NCBI RefSeq assembly: GCF_014699135.1
Contig: NZ_JACOFT010000004.1
Coordinates: 248,001-312,000 of the forward strand
Direction: 5' to 3'
DNA: 64,000 nucleotides
From: Cognatundibacterium aquatile
Lineage (GTDB): Bacteria > Pseudomonadota > Gammaproteobacteria > Burkholderiales > Burkholderiaceae_D
Position numbers and translations under genes: made by a program. This document shows, one piece after another, positions 46,635 to 55,248 of this stretch; position 1 is the first letter of the stretch, and each line of letters opens with the position of its first letter. The notes beneath the pieces were generated by a model that was not told the origin of the DNA, searched no databases, and saw nothing but the letters and a program-made list of their open reading frames with translations.

Positions 46635-47546
46635 ATGAGTATGCGGCGTTCATTGTTTACCCCGGCAATAGTGGTGATCGTGGCGACCAGCTTCAGCCCC
46701 TGTCTGCACGCGGAAAGCGCTGATCAGGTCGGCGTAATGCGTTCCAGTGCGAGCGGTAAGGAAATCAGACTTGATACAACGCTGAATGCACGCCAGATTG
46801 TCAGTGCGATTCCTGCAGAATTTCTGCGCGAACGCTTTGAAGCCAATGATACTAAAGGCCGTACCATTGCATATATGGCTTTCACCGAAGGTGATATCGG
46901 CGGTTTGATTTTTGTCGAAAATAAATTGACTGCACAAGTGTCAAAACAAGATGCGATGGCATTTTACAGTTGCCGAGGTTATGCAACTGCGGTGCAGCAT
47001 CATTGGGCCAAGGATGCTGATATCTGGACAGAAACCTTGTTGGACGCCAGTGTTCCGATAAGCGACGTTGATCTGCACTTCACTGGTAAGTCTGGTTTGC
47101 GTAGCATTGTTGAAGTGGTCAATGATCCTACGCTGTCGCAAGTCAGTTCTCTGGTCGACATGGGGACGAACCCTTTGAATATTTTTAGAAAACTGAGTTC
47201 TGCCTGGGATTCTTCGGTTGACCGGGATCATTTCCAAAAAACCTTGTTACGTTTAAAGAATGTGCTGACTGGCGCAAGTGAAGCTGAGGTTGCAGAGATT
47301 ATCAAGCCAGAAGACGTGTCATTTGTGAGTGGTGGCTTAGTGATGGCTTATCCACGATTTTCTCTGGAATATTTTGTCAGTAACGGTGTGGTGAAGGTGG
47401 TTCAGCAACCATCTTTTTATCATCTGTCCAGAACTCAGGCGGCTTTGTTTTATGCGCCGAATGTCAGATGGGAGTTGTGTACACCATCAGAATGGCAGAA
47501 GGCCATGCCCGAGGTGATCATGCCGGATAGCCCTACGAAGAAATAG
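46635..47546 (+). CDS. Exported protein of unknown function
   Basis: 303 residues. A signal peptide (residues 1-27, ending CLHAES) precedes a soluble protein without membrane segments. I see no known motif; there is one short region of interest, FYSCRGYATAVQHHWAKDAD near residue 110. Start at 46635, with an alternative ATG two codons later. It lies in the same direction as the cytochrome genes, 85 bases after, so might belong to that transcript. Confidence 0.75.
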   Translation: MSMRRSLFTPAIVVIVATSFSPCLHAESADQVGVMRSSASGKEIRLDTTLNARQIVSAIPAEFLRERFEANDTKGRTIAYMAFTEGDIGGLIFVENKLTAQVSKQDAMAFYSCRGYATAVQHHWAKDADIWTETLLDASVPISDVDLHFTGKSGLRSIVEVVNDPTLSQVSSLVDMGTNPLNIFRKLSSAWDSSVDRDHFQKTLLRLKNVLTGASEAEVAEIIKPEDVSFVSGGLVMAYPRFSLEYFVSNGVVKVVQQPSFYHLSRTQAALFYAPNVRWELCTPSEWQKAMPEVIMPDSPTKK

Positions 47547-47793
47547 CCAGACAACCCCTGGAGAATTCTCTTTTTCAGCCTGAATCTGCATTCTCAATGA
47601 ATAAGAATTGGCCTGATATCGACAGAATTGATTTAACACGGTTGATTGTGGTGATCGATTAAAGAGAATAGGGCGGATGTTTGCTTTGTTGCGTATTGGT
47701 AATGCCCTTGTCATGTCTTGAAGTTATTCTTTACCTTTGTTGTTTAACGATATATTGTTTATATTATTTCTAAGTTTTTTAATTGGGGCTGAA

Positions 47794-48222
47794 ATGGCTA
47801 CGGTTACACCTAAAAAAGTAGTAAGTACTCCGCGAACGTCTGTTACTAAGAAAGTCCCGGTACAAAAGGTCGCTGCTGCATCGACAGCAAAGAAAACGGT
47901 GGGTGTAAAAACAGTCGCCAAAGTGGAAGCGGTAGTAACACCATCGGCAAGAAAACCATCAACCGCGAAATCGCTTCCGCAGTCGGAAGAGAAGTTGAAA
48001 AAACCAAAATTGGTACGTGACAGCTTTACCATGCCAGAAGCGGAATATGCTGTGCTTGGTCAGGTAAAAAAAGCTTGCCTGAAGGCTGGTATCGAAGTCA
48101 AAAAGAGTCAGTTATTGAGAATAGGCCTGGTTTTGCTCAATAACACAGATATTCCCAATCTCAGAAAACTGATCAACGATTTATCTCCGCTGAAGGCTGG
48201 ACGTCCTAAAAAAGAGAAGTAA
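47794..48222 (+). CDS. Lys/Ala-rich small protein with RHH-like C-terminus
   Basis: 142 residues from ATG at 47794, with GGGGCTGAA upstream; the frame opening at 47737 adds an unlikely hydrophobic leader. Residues 1-85 are a basic low-complexity, histone-H1-like tail (VTKKVPVQKVAAASTAKKT). Residues 90-142 have RDSFTMPEAEYAVLGQVKK, then AGIEVKKSQLLRIGLVLLN, which reads like a ribbon-helix-helix or small DNA-binding domain, ending in basic GRPKKEK. A nucleoid-associated or DNA-binding role is plausible but unproven. Confidence 0.75.
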   Translation: MATVTPKKVVSTPRTSVTKKVPVQKVAAASTAKKTVGVKTVAKVEAVVTPSARKPSTAKSLPQSEEKLKKPKLVRDSFTMPEAEYAVLGQVKKACLKAGIEVKKSQLLRIGLVLLNNTDIPNLRKLINDLSPLKAGRPKKEK

Positions 48223-48266
48223 TTTCTGCTCCAGGCAGACGATTTCCCCTTCGTTCTGACTTATTG

Positions 48267-48312
48267 CGGCGTTGAAGATGATACACATCTTCAACGCCGT
48301 TGTATTTTTGTC
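48267..48312 (+). terminator. Terminator upstream of the olsB-like gene
   Basis: A perfect 14-bp stem: CGGCGTTGAAGATG (48267-48280) with CATCTTCAACGCCG (48286-48299), then TTGTATTTTTG. It insulates the Pho-controlled operon from upstream genes. Confidence 0.85.
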
Positions 48313-48344
48313 TGTCATAAAACCGACATGCAGCTGTCATCTTG
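48312..48344 (+). promoter_or_regulatory. Triple 11-bp PhoB box upstream of olsB-plcP
   Basis: Three consecutive 11-bp units: CTGTCATAAAA, CCGACATGCAG and CTGTCATCTTG, with the GTCAT/GACAT core at exact 11-base spacing. The Pho box consensus is two CTGTCAT-type repeats with that spacing. A -10-like CTATTC lies about 15-20 bases downstream, so PhoB would replace the -35. It starts 102 bases before the olsB ATG. Confidence 0.8.
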
Positions 48345-48413
48345 TTGAAGTAATCGTCCTCTATTCTTCGTTCGTCGGATGAATGACATCTTGAGACTAC
48401 ACAAGGACGAGGA

Positions 48414-49175
48414 ATGCGATTACTCACGATACCAGCGGATGCTAATCCCAGTTTTTCTAAACTCAATCTGAGTTTGGCGACGACCGCAGAAGAGGTCAAA
48501 GAAGTTCAACGTTTGCGTTATAAGGTGTTCATAGAAAGTATGGGCCTGTCGGCGCTGTCCAATCCTGAGGGGCTGGATAAAGATGAGTTCGACACCTATT
48601 GTGATCACCTGATTGTTCGTGACAGCAAGACGCTGAAAGTCGTCGGTACCTACAGAATTCTTGGCCCAAATGCTGCGCGCGAGATGGGACGTTATTACTC
48701 TGAGACTGAATTTGATTTATCCCGGTTACAGAATATTCGCGGTAGTGTTGCCGAAGCCGGACGTGCCTGTATCCACCCAGATTATCGCAGTGGCGCCGTC
48801 ATTATGCTGCTGTGGGCTGGCCTGGCCGCTTACATGCGTCGTGAACGTTGTTCGCATCTGATTGGCTGTGCCAGTATCAGTCTGACTGATGGTGGTCAGA
48901 ATGCTGCGGCAATTTATCGTAGTTTATCGGCGAGTGATTTTTGTCCACTGGAATATCGTGTGACACCGCACGTACCTTTTCCCCTAGACGAAATCGATAC
49001 CAGCAATGTTGTTGCCAGAATTCCTCCTTTGCTCAAAGGGTATCTGCGAGCTGGCGCATGGGTGTGTGGAGACCCCGCCTGGGATCCTGACTTCCATAGT
49101 GCGGATTTGTTTGTGATGCTGCCATTGTCCAATCTGGATAATCGCTATGCACGTCATTACGGCACTGAGGAGTAA
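48414..49175 (+). CDS. olsB: OlsB-like L-ornithine N-acyltransferase
   Basis: 253 residues. It has a GNAT-fold Acetyltransf_5 domain with LRYKVFIESMGL, RDSKTLKVVGTYRIL and AEAGRACIHPDYRSGAVIM, the pattern of ornithine-lipid OlsB proteins (N-acylation of ornithine with 3-hydroxyacyl-ACP, giving lyso-ornithine lipid). A related acyltransferase with another acceptor cannot be excluded. ATG at 48414 follows AGGACGAGGA. A PhoB box precedes it and a PlcP-like gene follows 5 bases later, consistent with phosphate-starvation membrane remodelling. No olsA partner is in the window. Confidence 0.8.
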   Translation: MRLLTIPADANPSFSKLNLSLATTAEEVKEVQRLRYKVFIESMGLSALSNPEGLDKDEFDTYCDHLIVRDSKTLKVVGTYRILGPNAAREMGRYYSETEFDLSRLQNIRGSVAEAGRACIHPDYRSGAVIMLLWAGLAAYMRRERCSHLIGCASISLTDGGQNAAAIYRSLSASDFCPLEYRVTPHVPFPLDEIDTSNVVARIPPLLKGYLRAGAWVCGDPAWDPDFHSADLFVMLPLSNLDNRYARHYGTEE

Positions 49176-49180
49176 GCAGA

Positions 49181-50050
49181 TTGAAGCCCGCTGACCAGTT
49201 CCTGAATAAGAAATTACATCATACGAAAAAGCGTGATATCACGCATTTCCGGACGATATGGATTTCAGATCTGCATTTGGGAACCAGCGGCTGCCAGGCG
49301 ACAAAATTGTTGGAATTTTTAAAAGCGACAGAATCGGAAACACTTTATCTGGTTGGCGATATTATCGACGGCTGGCAGCTTAAACGGCGCTGGTATTGGG
49401 ATCAGACGCATAATAATGTAGTGCAGACAGTATTGAAGAAAGCGCGCAAGGGGACAAATGTCATTTTTGTTCCCGGGAATCATGACGAATCGATCCGCCA
49501 GTTCATCGACCTGGATTTTGGCGGTATCAAAGTGCGCGACGAACTGGTACATACAACCGCAAACGGTAAACGTATGCTGGTATTACATGGTGACAGATTT
49601 GATGGTGTGATTGCCTGCGCCAAATGGCTAGCTTATGTTGGGGATAGTTTGTACACCGTGATTTTGAAATTCAATCAGGTGTTTAATAACTGGCGCGCCA
49701 GAGCCGGATTGCCATATTGGTCGCTGTCGCAATACCTGAAATTAAAGGTAAAAAATGCGGTCAGTTATATCACTCAGTTTGAAGATGCGCTGGCCGAAGA
49801 GGCGCGTAGAAACGGGGTTGATGGCATTATTTGCGGGCATATTCACAAACCAGAAATACGTGATATCGGCGGTATCCTGTATTGCAATGACGGTGACTGG
49901 GTTGAGAGCTTATCGGCTTTAGTCGAAGATGCAAAAGGTGAATTACGTCTGATCACCTGGCATGACGTGATGCATCCGACTGAAAATGATGCGGCTGACA
50001 ATATCGCTGATATTCAACTTGATGTCAGCGCAACGAGCGTCACGGTTTGA
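49181..50050 (+). CDS. Calcineurin-type metallophosphoesterase, PlcP-like phospholipase C
   Basis: 289 residues. TTG start at 49181, strongly supported by GAGGAG eight bases upstream. Metal motifs: SDLH (29-32), GDIID (59-63), GNHDE (99-103), HGD (136-138) and CGHIH (218-222). Also GCQATKLLEFLKA and DGWQLKRRWYW, which match the PlcP/YbbF-type family. Databases often name these UDP-2,3-diacylglucosamine diphosphatase; PlcP in Sinorhizobium is a phospholipase C induced by phosphate limitation. The PhoB box and olsB coupling favour the PlcP reading, but activity is not proven. Confidence 0.75.
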   Translation: MKPADQFLNKKLHHTKKRDITHFRTIWISDLHLGTSGCQATKLLEFLKATESETLYLVGDIIDGWQLKRRWYWDQTHNNVVQTVLKKARKGTNVIFVPGNHDESIRQFIDLDFGGIKVRDELVHTTANGKRMLVLHGDRFDGVIACAKWLAYVGDSLYTVILKFNQVFNNWRARAGLPYWSLSQYLKLKVKNAVSYITQFEDALAEEARRNGVDGIICGHIHKPEIRDIGGILYCNDGDWVESLSALVEDAKGELRLITWHDVMHPTENDAADNIADIQLDVSATSVTV

Positions 50051-50141
50051 TTTTTGCGAAGTCCGGCTTTGCTGATCGCTCCTGGACTTTATAGCTGCGA
50101 GCCGGGCTTTACTGGAAATGTTATTTCCTTCGTAATTGCCG

Positions 50142-50621
50142 TCATCTGACAACCAGATCAGGTGACATCACCGCTTTAAGATAGGTTGTTACCTCTTCCG
50201 CCTCGCGTTGTTTCTGCGATAGCCACCATACATTTCCTTTTCGTATGCTGTATCCCTGCGAGACGTGACCCAGTAAGTGTCCGGCGACCTGTCCCAGGCA
50301 TGGCTGATGACCTACGATGACGACCGGCTCGCGGTTATTTGGCCAGTTAGCAATCCGCAGAATGTCTTGCGCTGATGCCTGTGGTCCCAGTTCAGGAACA
50401 ATTTTGACTTTTCTGCCGCAAGCAACAAGGGCATCGGCAGTATCTCTGGTGCGTATCGTCGGGCTGACAAGAATACGGCATGTTTCAGGCAGCGTACTAT
50501 CCAGCCAGTACGCTATTTTGCCAGCCTGTTTAACCCCTTTGCCTGTCAGCTTTCTGAATTCATCTGCTATTTCTTCGGTTGCCGGTTCAGCTTCCGCGTG
50601 GCGCCAGAGTATTAAATCCAT
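50142..50621 (-). CDS. sixA: SixA-type phosphohistidine phosphatase
   Basis: 159 residues. The histidine-phosphatase RHG motif is seen as LWRHAEAE near residue 5, and VGHQPCLGQ carries the second His region. SixA removes phosphate from His of HPt or PTS proteins. Its start overlaps the ppk stop by one base (TAATG), so the two are cotranscribed and coupled. Confidence 0.88.
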   Translation of the reverse strand: MDLILWRHAEAEPATEEIADEFRKLTGKGVKQAGKIAYWLDSTLPETCRILVSPTIRTRDTADALVACGRKVKIVPELGPQASAQDILRIANWPNNREPVVIVGHQPCLGQVAGHLLGHVSQGYSIRKGNVWWLSQKQREAEEVTTYLKAVMSPDLVVR

Positions 50622-52831
50622 TATTCGTCTTCCGAAGCTGACAATGATCCAAGTTGTTGCATCAGATATTGTTGTGCACAGAAGCTGGCCTGTTTGCTAC
50701 GCGCTTTTTTGCGTTCATATTGACCATCAGAGCCAAGTACCCAAGCGTTGACATTGTCTTTCAAATAGGGATCCAGCCCTTCAGAAATGATGCGTTTCTT
50801 GAGGGATTTCTCCAATACCGGAAAAGCAACTTCGATCCGTCGGAATAAATTGCGATTCATCCAATCGGCGCTGGCGAGATGCACGTCATGTGCGAGGTCG
50901 TTGCGGAAATAATAAATCCGGCTATGTTCGAGAAAACGACCAATGATCGAGCGGACGCGTATGTTTTCTGATAAGCCTGGTACGCCGGGACGCAAGGCAC
51001 ATGCACCACGGATAATCAGATCAATTTTTACGCCATCTGCAGACGCTGCATACAGAGCGCGAATCACCGATTCATCCAATAACGCATTCATTTTTGCAAT
51101 AATGCGACCTGGCCGGCCTTCACGTGCAATACGAGCCTCGTTACGAATGGCTTTGATGATTTGCGGTTGCAATGCAAATGGTGCCAGCCACAGGTATTCC
51201 AGTTTTTTGGGCTTGGTCAGACCTGTCAGGTGAATAAAGACTTCATTCACCTCCGCCGCGATACCGGGATGAGCGGTTAGCAGGCCGAAATCTGTATAAA
51301 AACGGGTAGTCGATGGATGGTAATTGCCTGTTCCTAAGTGGGCATAATGTCTGAGAACGCCCGCTTCTTCACGCCGTATCACCAATGCAAGCTTTGCGTG
51401 TGTTTTTAATCCCACTACGCCATAGACGACTTGTGCGCCGGCACGTTGCAGTTTATCTGCCCAGTTGATGTTGGCTTCTTCGTCAAAACGCGCCATTAAC
51501 TCGACGATGACGGTGACTTCCTTACCTAAGCGGGCAGCGGTAATCAGTGACTCCATCAGATCAGAGTTCATGCCGGTGCGGTAAATGGTTTGCTTGATCG
51601 CAACCACGTTTGGATCCAGCGACGCTGAGCGGATAAAGTCGATGACGGTCTGGAACGGCTGAAACGGATGGTGCAGCAAGATATCTTGCTTGCGTAACAA
51701 GGTGAAGATATCGGTGTGTGAATATTTGCCGATCGCTTTTGCCGAGAACGGTGGGAAGCGCAGACTCGGCTGTTTAACATGATCGACAATTTCGCTGAGG
51801 CGCACCATATTGACGGGACCATCTACGGGATACAGTCGGTCCTGATCGAGAGAAAATTGCTCCAATAAGAAGCGCGACAAATCTTCTGGACAGTTCTTTG
51901 CCACCTCCAGCCGTACTGCGGCTCCGAATTGTCTTGTTTGTAATTCGCCTTGCAATGCCTGGCGCAGGTTTTTTACCTCTTCCTCGTCAACCCATAAATC
52001 GCTGTCGCGGGTGACGCGGAATTGCGAATAATTGATGACATCTCTGCCATTAAATAAATCTGCAATGTGGGAGTGAATCACAGATGAAAGTAAGCAAAAA
52101 GACTGACCGTCTACCGATAATTCATCTGGAAGTTTAATGATGCGCGGTAAAACCCGGGGTGCTTTAACAATCGCGATTGCAGTGCCGCGACCAAACGCGT
52201 CTTTTCCTGCCAGTGATACGATGAAATTAAGACTCTTATTAACGACTTGCGGGAAAGGATGTGCAGGGTCCAAACCGATTGGCGTCAGTAAAGGCCGCAC
52301 CTCTCGTTCAAAATAGGATTTCACCCAGGCTCTTTGTGCGTCATTCCGCTCAGAGTGACGCAGCAGATGCACCCCTTTTTTGGATAACTGCGGCAGAATT
52401 TCCTGATTCAGCAGTTCATATTGACGTTCAGTTAACTGGTGACATTCAGAGCTGATACGTTTCAGTGTCGACAGAAAAGCAGGGTGCTGAACCAGCTCTC
52501 CGTCAATTGTATTCTGTGCCAATAGACTGGCGACCCTGACTTCAAAGAATTCATCTAAGTTACTGCCAACAATACATAAATACTTAAGCCGCTCAAGTAA
52601 TGGAATGCTTTTGTCTTCAGCCTGAGCCAGCACACGCCAGTTAAATGCGATCTGCGACATTTCCCGGTCAAGAAAAATGGCGGCTCTGGAAGGTTCTGTG
52701 GAACTTGCTTTACTCGAACTGGTGCCTCTGGCCTGCTTTACACCCTGGGCGGCATCTTTAGGCGTGTCGCCTAAGCTATCCTCTTTGGCGTCACTGTCAG
52801 TTGCGGAGTTCATTACATCTTGATTCGGCAT
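50621..52831 (-). CDS. ppk: Polyphosphate kinase
   Basis: 736 residues, PPK1. An N-terminal charged extension (1-50) precedes the N, head, C1 and C2 domains. SQIAFNWRVLAQAEDKSIPLL-like start; phospho-His region LRHYAHLGTGNYHPST; KTHAKLALVIRREE. It forms polyphosphate from ATP reversibly. It is divergent from pstS. A PhoB-like box facing it lies at 52894-52909. Start ATG at 52831; Met at 52813 is a possible alternative. Confidence 0.95.
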   Translation of the reverse strand: MPNQDVMNSATDSDAKEDSLGDTPKDAAQGVKQARGTSSSKASSTEPSRAAIFLDREMSQIAFNWRVLAQAEDKSIPLLERLKYLCIVGSNLDEFFEVRVASLLAQNTIDGELVQHPAFLSTLKRISSECHQLTERQYELLNQEILPQLSKKGVHLLRHSERNDAQRAWVKSYFEREVRPLLTPIGLDPAHPFPQVVNKSLNFIVSLAGKDAFGRGTAIAIVKAPRVLPRIIKLPDELSVDGQSFCLLSSVIHSHIADLFNGRDVINYSQFRVTRDSDLWVDEEEVKNLRQALQGELQTRQFGAAVRLEVAKNCPEDLSRFLLEQFSLDQDRLYPVDGPVNMVRLSEIVDHVKQPSLRFPPFSAKAIGKYSHTDIFTLLRKQDILLHHPFQPFQTVIDFIRSASLDPNVVAIKQTIYRTGMNSDLMESLITAARLGKEVTVIVELMARFDEEANINWADKLQRAGAQVVYGVVGLKTHAKLALVIRREEAGVLRHYAHLGTGNYHPSTTRFYTDFGLLTAHPGIAAEVNEVFIHLTGLTKPKKLEYLWLAPFALQPQIIKAIRNEARIAREGRPGRIIAKMNALLDESVIRALYAASADGVKIDLIIRGACALRPGVPGLSENIRVRSIIGRFLEHSRIYYFRNDLAHDVHLASADWMNRNLFRRIEVAFPVLEKSLKKRIISEGLDPYLKDNVNAWVLGSDGQYERKKARSKQASFCAQQYLMQQLGSLSASEDE

Positions 52832-52893
52832 ATGTGTTTGCGTGTCATAAAGACTGTCATATATATGTAACTCACTATTCTAGTGATGTGGTG

Positions 52894-52909
52894 TGACAAG
52901 TTTATGACA
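52894..52909 (-). promoter_or_regulatory. PhoB box facing ppk
   Basis: On the minus strand: TGTCATAAACTTGTCA, two half-repeats at 11-base spacing. It lies 63-78 bases upstream of the ppk start. A nearby TGTCATAAAGACTGTCAT (52843-52860) has 12-base spacing and is less convincing. Confidence 0.65.
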
Positions 52910-52951
52910 AAAAATCATTATGAAATTAAATATTTCAGGGTTGTTTTAGTA

Positions 52952-52968
52952 AGTCATTATCTTGTCAT
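52952..52968 (+). promoter_or_regulatory. PhoB box upstream of pstS
   Basis: AGTCATTATCTTGTCAT has two GTCAT cores at 11-base spacing, about 65-80 bases before the pstS ATG, in the place of the -35 element. Confidence 0.75.
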
Positions 52969-53030
52969 AATTCGATTGTAAAGTCCGTCTCGTAGTAACG
53001 AATACCTGTTATTTAACCTTAGAGGTGAAC

Positions 53031-54074
53031 ATGCAAATCAATCGTGTCATTAAATCCCTGGTCGCAGCAGTTGGTGTAGCTGCTACATTCTCTGTTGCTC
53101 ACGCAGCTGATATTACTGGTGCTGGCGCTACATTTCCTTACCCAATTTACGCAAAATGGGCTGAAGCTTACAAAAAAGCTACCGGCAACGGTCTGAATTA
53201 TCAGTCCATCGGTTCCGGTGGTGGTATCAAGCAAATCAAGGCAAAAACTGTTGATTTCGGTGCTTCTGATATGCCTTTGAAGCTTGAAGAGTTGGATGCT
53301 GAAGGGTTGATGCAATTTCCTGCGATCATCGGTGGTGTTGTTCCTGTCGTGAATATCGAAGGTATCGCTCCAGGTAAATTGAAGATGACCGGGGATCTTC
53401 TCGCAGGCATCTACATGGGTAAGATTACTAAATGGAATGCAGCGGAAATCGTTGCGATTAACCCAGGCGTAAAATTGCCAGCGGAAGATATTACTGTTGT
53501 TCATCGCTCTGACGGTTCTGGTACCACATTCTTGTGGACAGATTTCCTGAGTAAAGTGAATGCAGAGTTTAAAACAGCAGTGGGCTCTTCTACTGCGGTT
53601 AAATGGCCAGTAGGCTTGGGCGGTAAAGGCAATGAAGGCGTTGCTGCCAACGTTCAACGTATTAAAAACTCAATCGGTTACGTTGAGTATGCCTACGTTA
53701 AAAAGAACAAAATGACTTACACCACATTGAAAAATGCGGATGGACAGTTTGCTGAACCTGATGATGAAAACTTCAAAGCAGCGGCTGCTGGCGCTGATTG
53801 GAATAAAGCGCCTGGCATGTATCTGGTATTGACAAATCAACCAGGTAAAATCACATGGCCTATCACTGGTGCATCCTTCATTCTGATGCACAAAACTCAG
53901 GCTGACTCTGCAAAGGGTAAAGAAGTGTTGAAATTCTTCGACTGGTCATTTAAAAATGGCGGCGCAATGGCTGCTGAATTGGAATACGTTTCTTTGCCAG
54001 CACCGGTTGTTAAGTTGATTGAAGAAAGCTGGAAAGCAAAAATCAAAGACGCGTCTGCAAAAGCGATCTGGTAA
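53031..54074 (+). CDS. pstS: Phosphate-binding protein PstS
   Basis: 347 residues from ATG at 53031, with AGAGG upstream; the GTG at 53025 overlaps that RBS. The signal peptide ends SVAHAAD. Phosphate-ligand loops GAGATFPYP, SIGSGGGIKQI, DFGASDMPL and RSDGSGTTFLWTDFL are visible. It captures inorganic phosphate in the periplasm for PstCAB. First gene of pstSCAB-phoU-phoBR. Confidence 0.97.
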   Translation: MQINRVIKSLVAAVGVAATFSVAHAADITGAGATFPYPIYAKWAEAYKKATGNGLNYQSIGSGGGIKQIKAKTVDFGASDMPLKLEELDAEGLMQFPAIIGGVVPVVNIEGIAPGKLKMTGDLLAGIYMGKITKWNAAEIVAINPGVKLPAEDITVVHRSDGSGTTFLWTDFLSKVNAEFKTAVGSSTAVKWPVGLGGKGNEGVAANVQRIKNSIGYVEYAYVKKNKMTYTTLKNADGQFAEPDDENFKAAAAGADWNKAPGMYLVLTNQPGKITWPITGASFILMHKTQADSAKGKEVLKFFDWSFKNGGAMAAELEYVSLPAPVVKLIEESWKAKIKDASAKAIW

Positions 54075-54154
54075 TTGAAGTAATAAATGAAGTAAATGCG
54101 AAGTAAATACGGTTCACTGATTCGATTGATGAATTAGCAGAGCTATTTTAAGTG

Positions 54155-54183
54155 AGGCGATTCAGGCGTGTCCTGAGTCGCCT
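54155..54183 (+). terminator. Attenuator-like hairpin between pstS and pstC
   Basis: AGGCGATTCAGG (54155-54166) pairs with CCTGAGTCGCCT (54172-54183), with a short loop and only TTTC after it. It is the typical position of a hairpin that keeps pstS mRNA more abundant than the permease part. Weak as a terminator. Confidence 0.55.
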
Positions 54184-54201
54184 TTCGGTGGAAAGACACC
54201 T

Positions 54202-55248
54202 ATGCCTACACCAACGTTTTCCGTCAATATGACAGCACCATCATCAAGCCAGAATATATCGAACGCTGAGAACACTCAGCCCGCACAACTGAGTGCCGCA
54301 AGAATGGCGGCAGTGATGCGTCGTCAACGCTGGCAAGATTTTTTCTTTCACAAGCTGACTCTGAGTTTCGCAGCGCTTGTTTTAGTTGTACTACTGGGTA
54401 TTATTGCCTCGTTATTCCTGCGCGCGATTCCTGCGATGCAAGAATTTGGTTTTGCATTCATTGCCACAATAGAGTGGGATCCGGTGAATGATAAATACGG
54501 CGGTCTGATCGCGATCGTTGGAACGCTCGCTACTTCCGTGATTGCTTTGCTGATTGCTTTTCCCGTCAGTTTTGGCATTGCCCTGTTTCTTACTGAAATT
54601 TGCCCGGCTTGGCTGAAGCGTCCGCTGGGAACTTCCATCGAGCTTTTGGCGGGGGTGCCGAGCATTATTTACGGCATGTGGGGTTTGTTTGTTTTTGCTC
54701 CGTTATTTTCCGAGTATATCCAACCGGCTCTGGCCTCTACACTGGGTAAATTGCCAGTGATAGGCATTTTGTTTTCCGGTCCTATGATAGGGCTGGGCAT
54801 TTTATCGGCGGGTGTGATTCTCGCGATTATGATTATTCCTTTCATTTCTTCCGTGATGCGGGATGTTTTTGAAGTCGTGCCGCCAGTGCTGAAAGAGTCA
54901 GCGTACGGTCTGGGATGTACTAAGTGGGAAGTTGTCAGAAAAATCGTTTTGCCATACACAAAAATCGGCGTCGTTGGTGGTGTTATGTTGGGCCTGGGGC
55001 GTGCATTGGGTGAGACGATGGCGGTGACCTTTCTGATTGGTAACGCACATAAACTGTCTTGGTCCTTATTTGCTGCGGGTAATAGTATTGCCTCCACGCT
55101 TGCGAACGAATTCGCGGAAGCTGAAACAATTTTGCATACATCATCTTTATTCCTGTTAGGTTTAATTTTGTTTGTGATCACCTTCATAGTGTTATCTGCC
55201 GCTAAATTGATGTTGCTCGGTTTGAGCAGAAAAGAAGGTACAAAATAA
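54202..55248 (+). CDS. pstC: Phosphate ABC permease PstC
   Basis: 348 residues with a basic N-terminal extension of about 50 residues and six membrane helices. The binding-protein-dependent transport block [18 protein letters not shown] and the EAA-like loop [21 protein letters not shown] are present. Pairs with PstA. Stop overlaps the pstA start by one base. Confidence 0.95.
   Translation: MPTPTFSVNMTAPSSSQNISNAENTQPAQLSAARMAAVMRRQRWQDFFFHKLTLSFAALVLVVLLGIIASLFLRAIPAMQEFGFAFIATIEWDPVNDKYGGLIAIVGTLATSVIALLIAFPVSFGIALFLTEICPAWLKRPLGTSIELLAGVPSIIYGMWGLFVFAPLFSEYIQPALASTLGKLPVIGILFSGPMIGLGILSAGVILAIMIIPFISSVMRDVFEVVPPVLKESAYGLGCTKWEVVRKIVLPYTKIGVVGGVMLGLGRALGETMAVTFLIGNAHKLSWSLFAAGNSIASTLANEFAEAETILHTSSLFLLGLILFVITFIVLSAAKLMLLGLSRKEGTK

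Noticed and set aside
49181..50050. LpxH-type UDP-2,3-diacylglucosamine diphosphatase
   Set aside because: The gene neighbourhood (olsB, PhoB box) and the GCQATKLLEFLKA/DGWQLKRRWYW blocks fit the PlcP group better, though the activity is unproven.
52843..52860. PhoB-like repeat TGTCATAAAGACTGTCAT close to the ppk start
   Set aside because: The repeats are 12 bases apart, not 11, and the site lies very close to the start codon; listed as weaker than the two called boxes.
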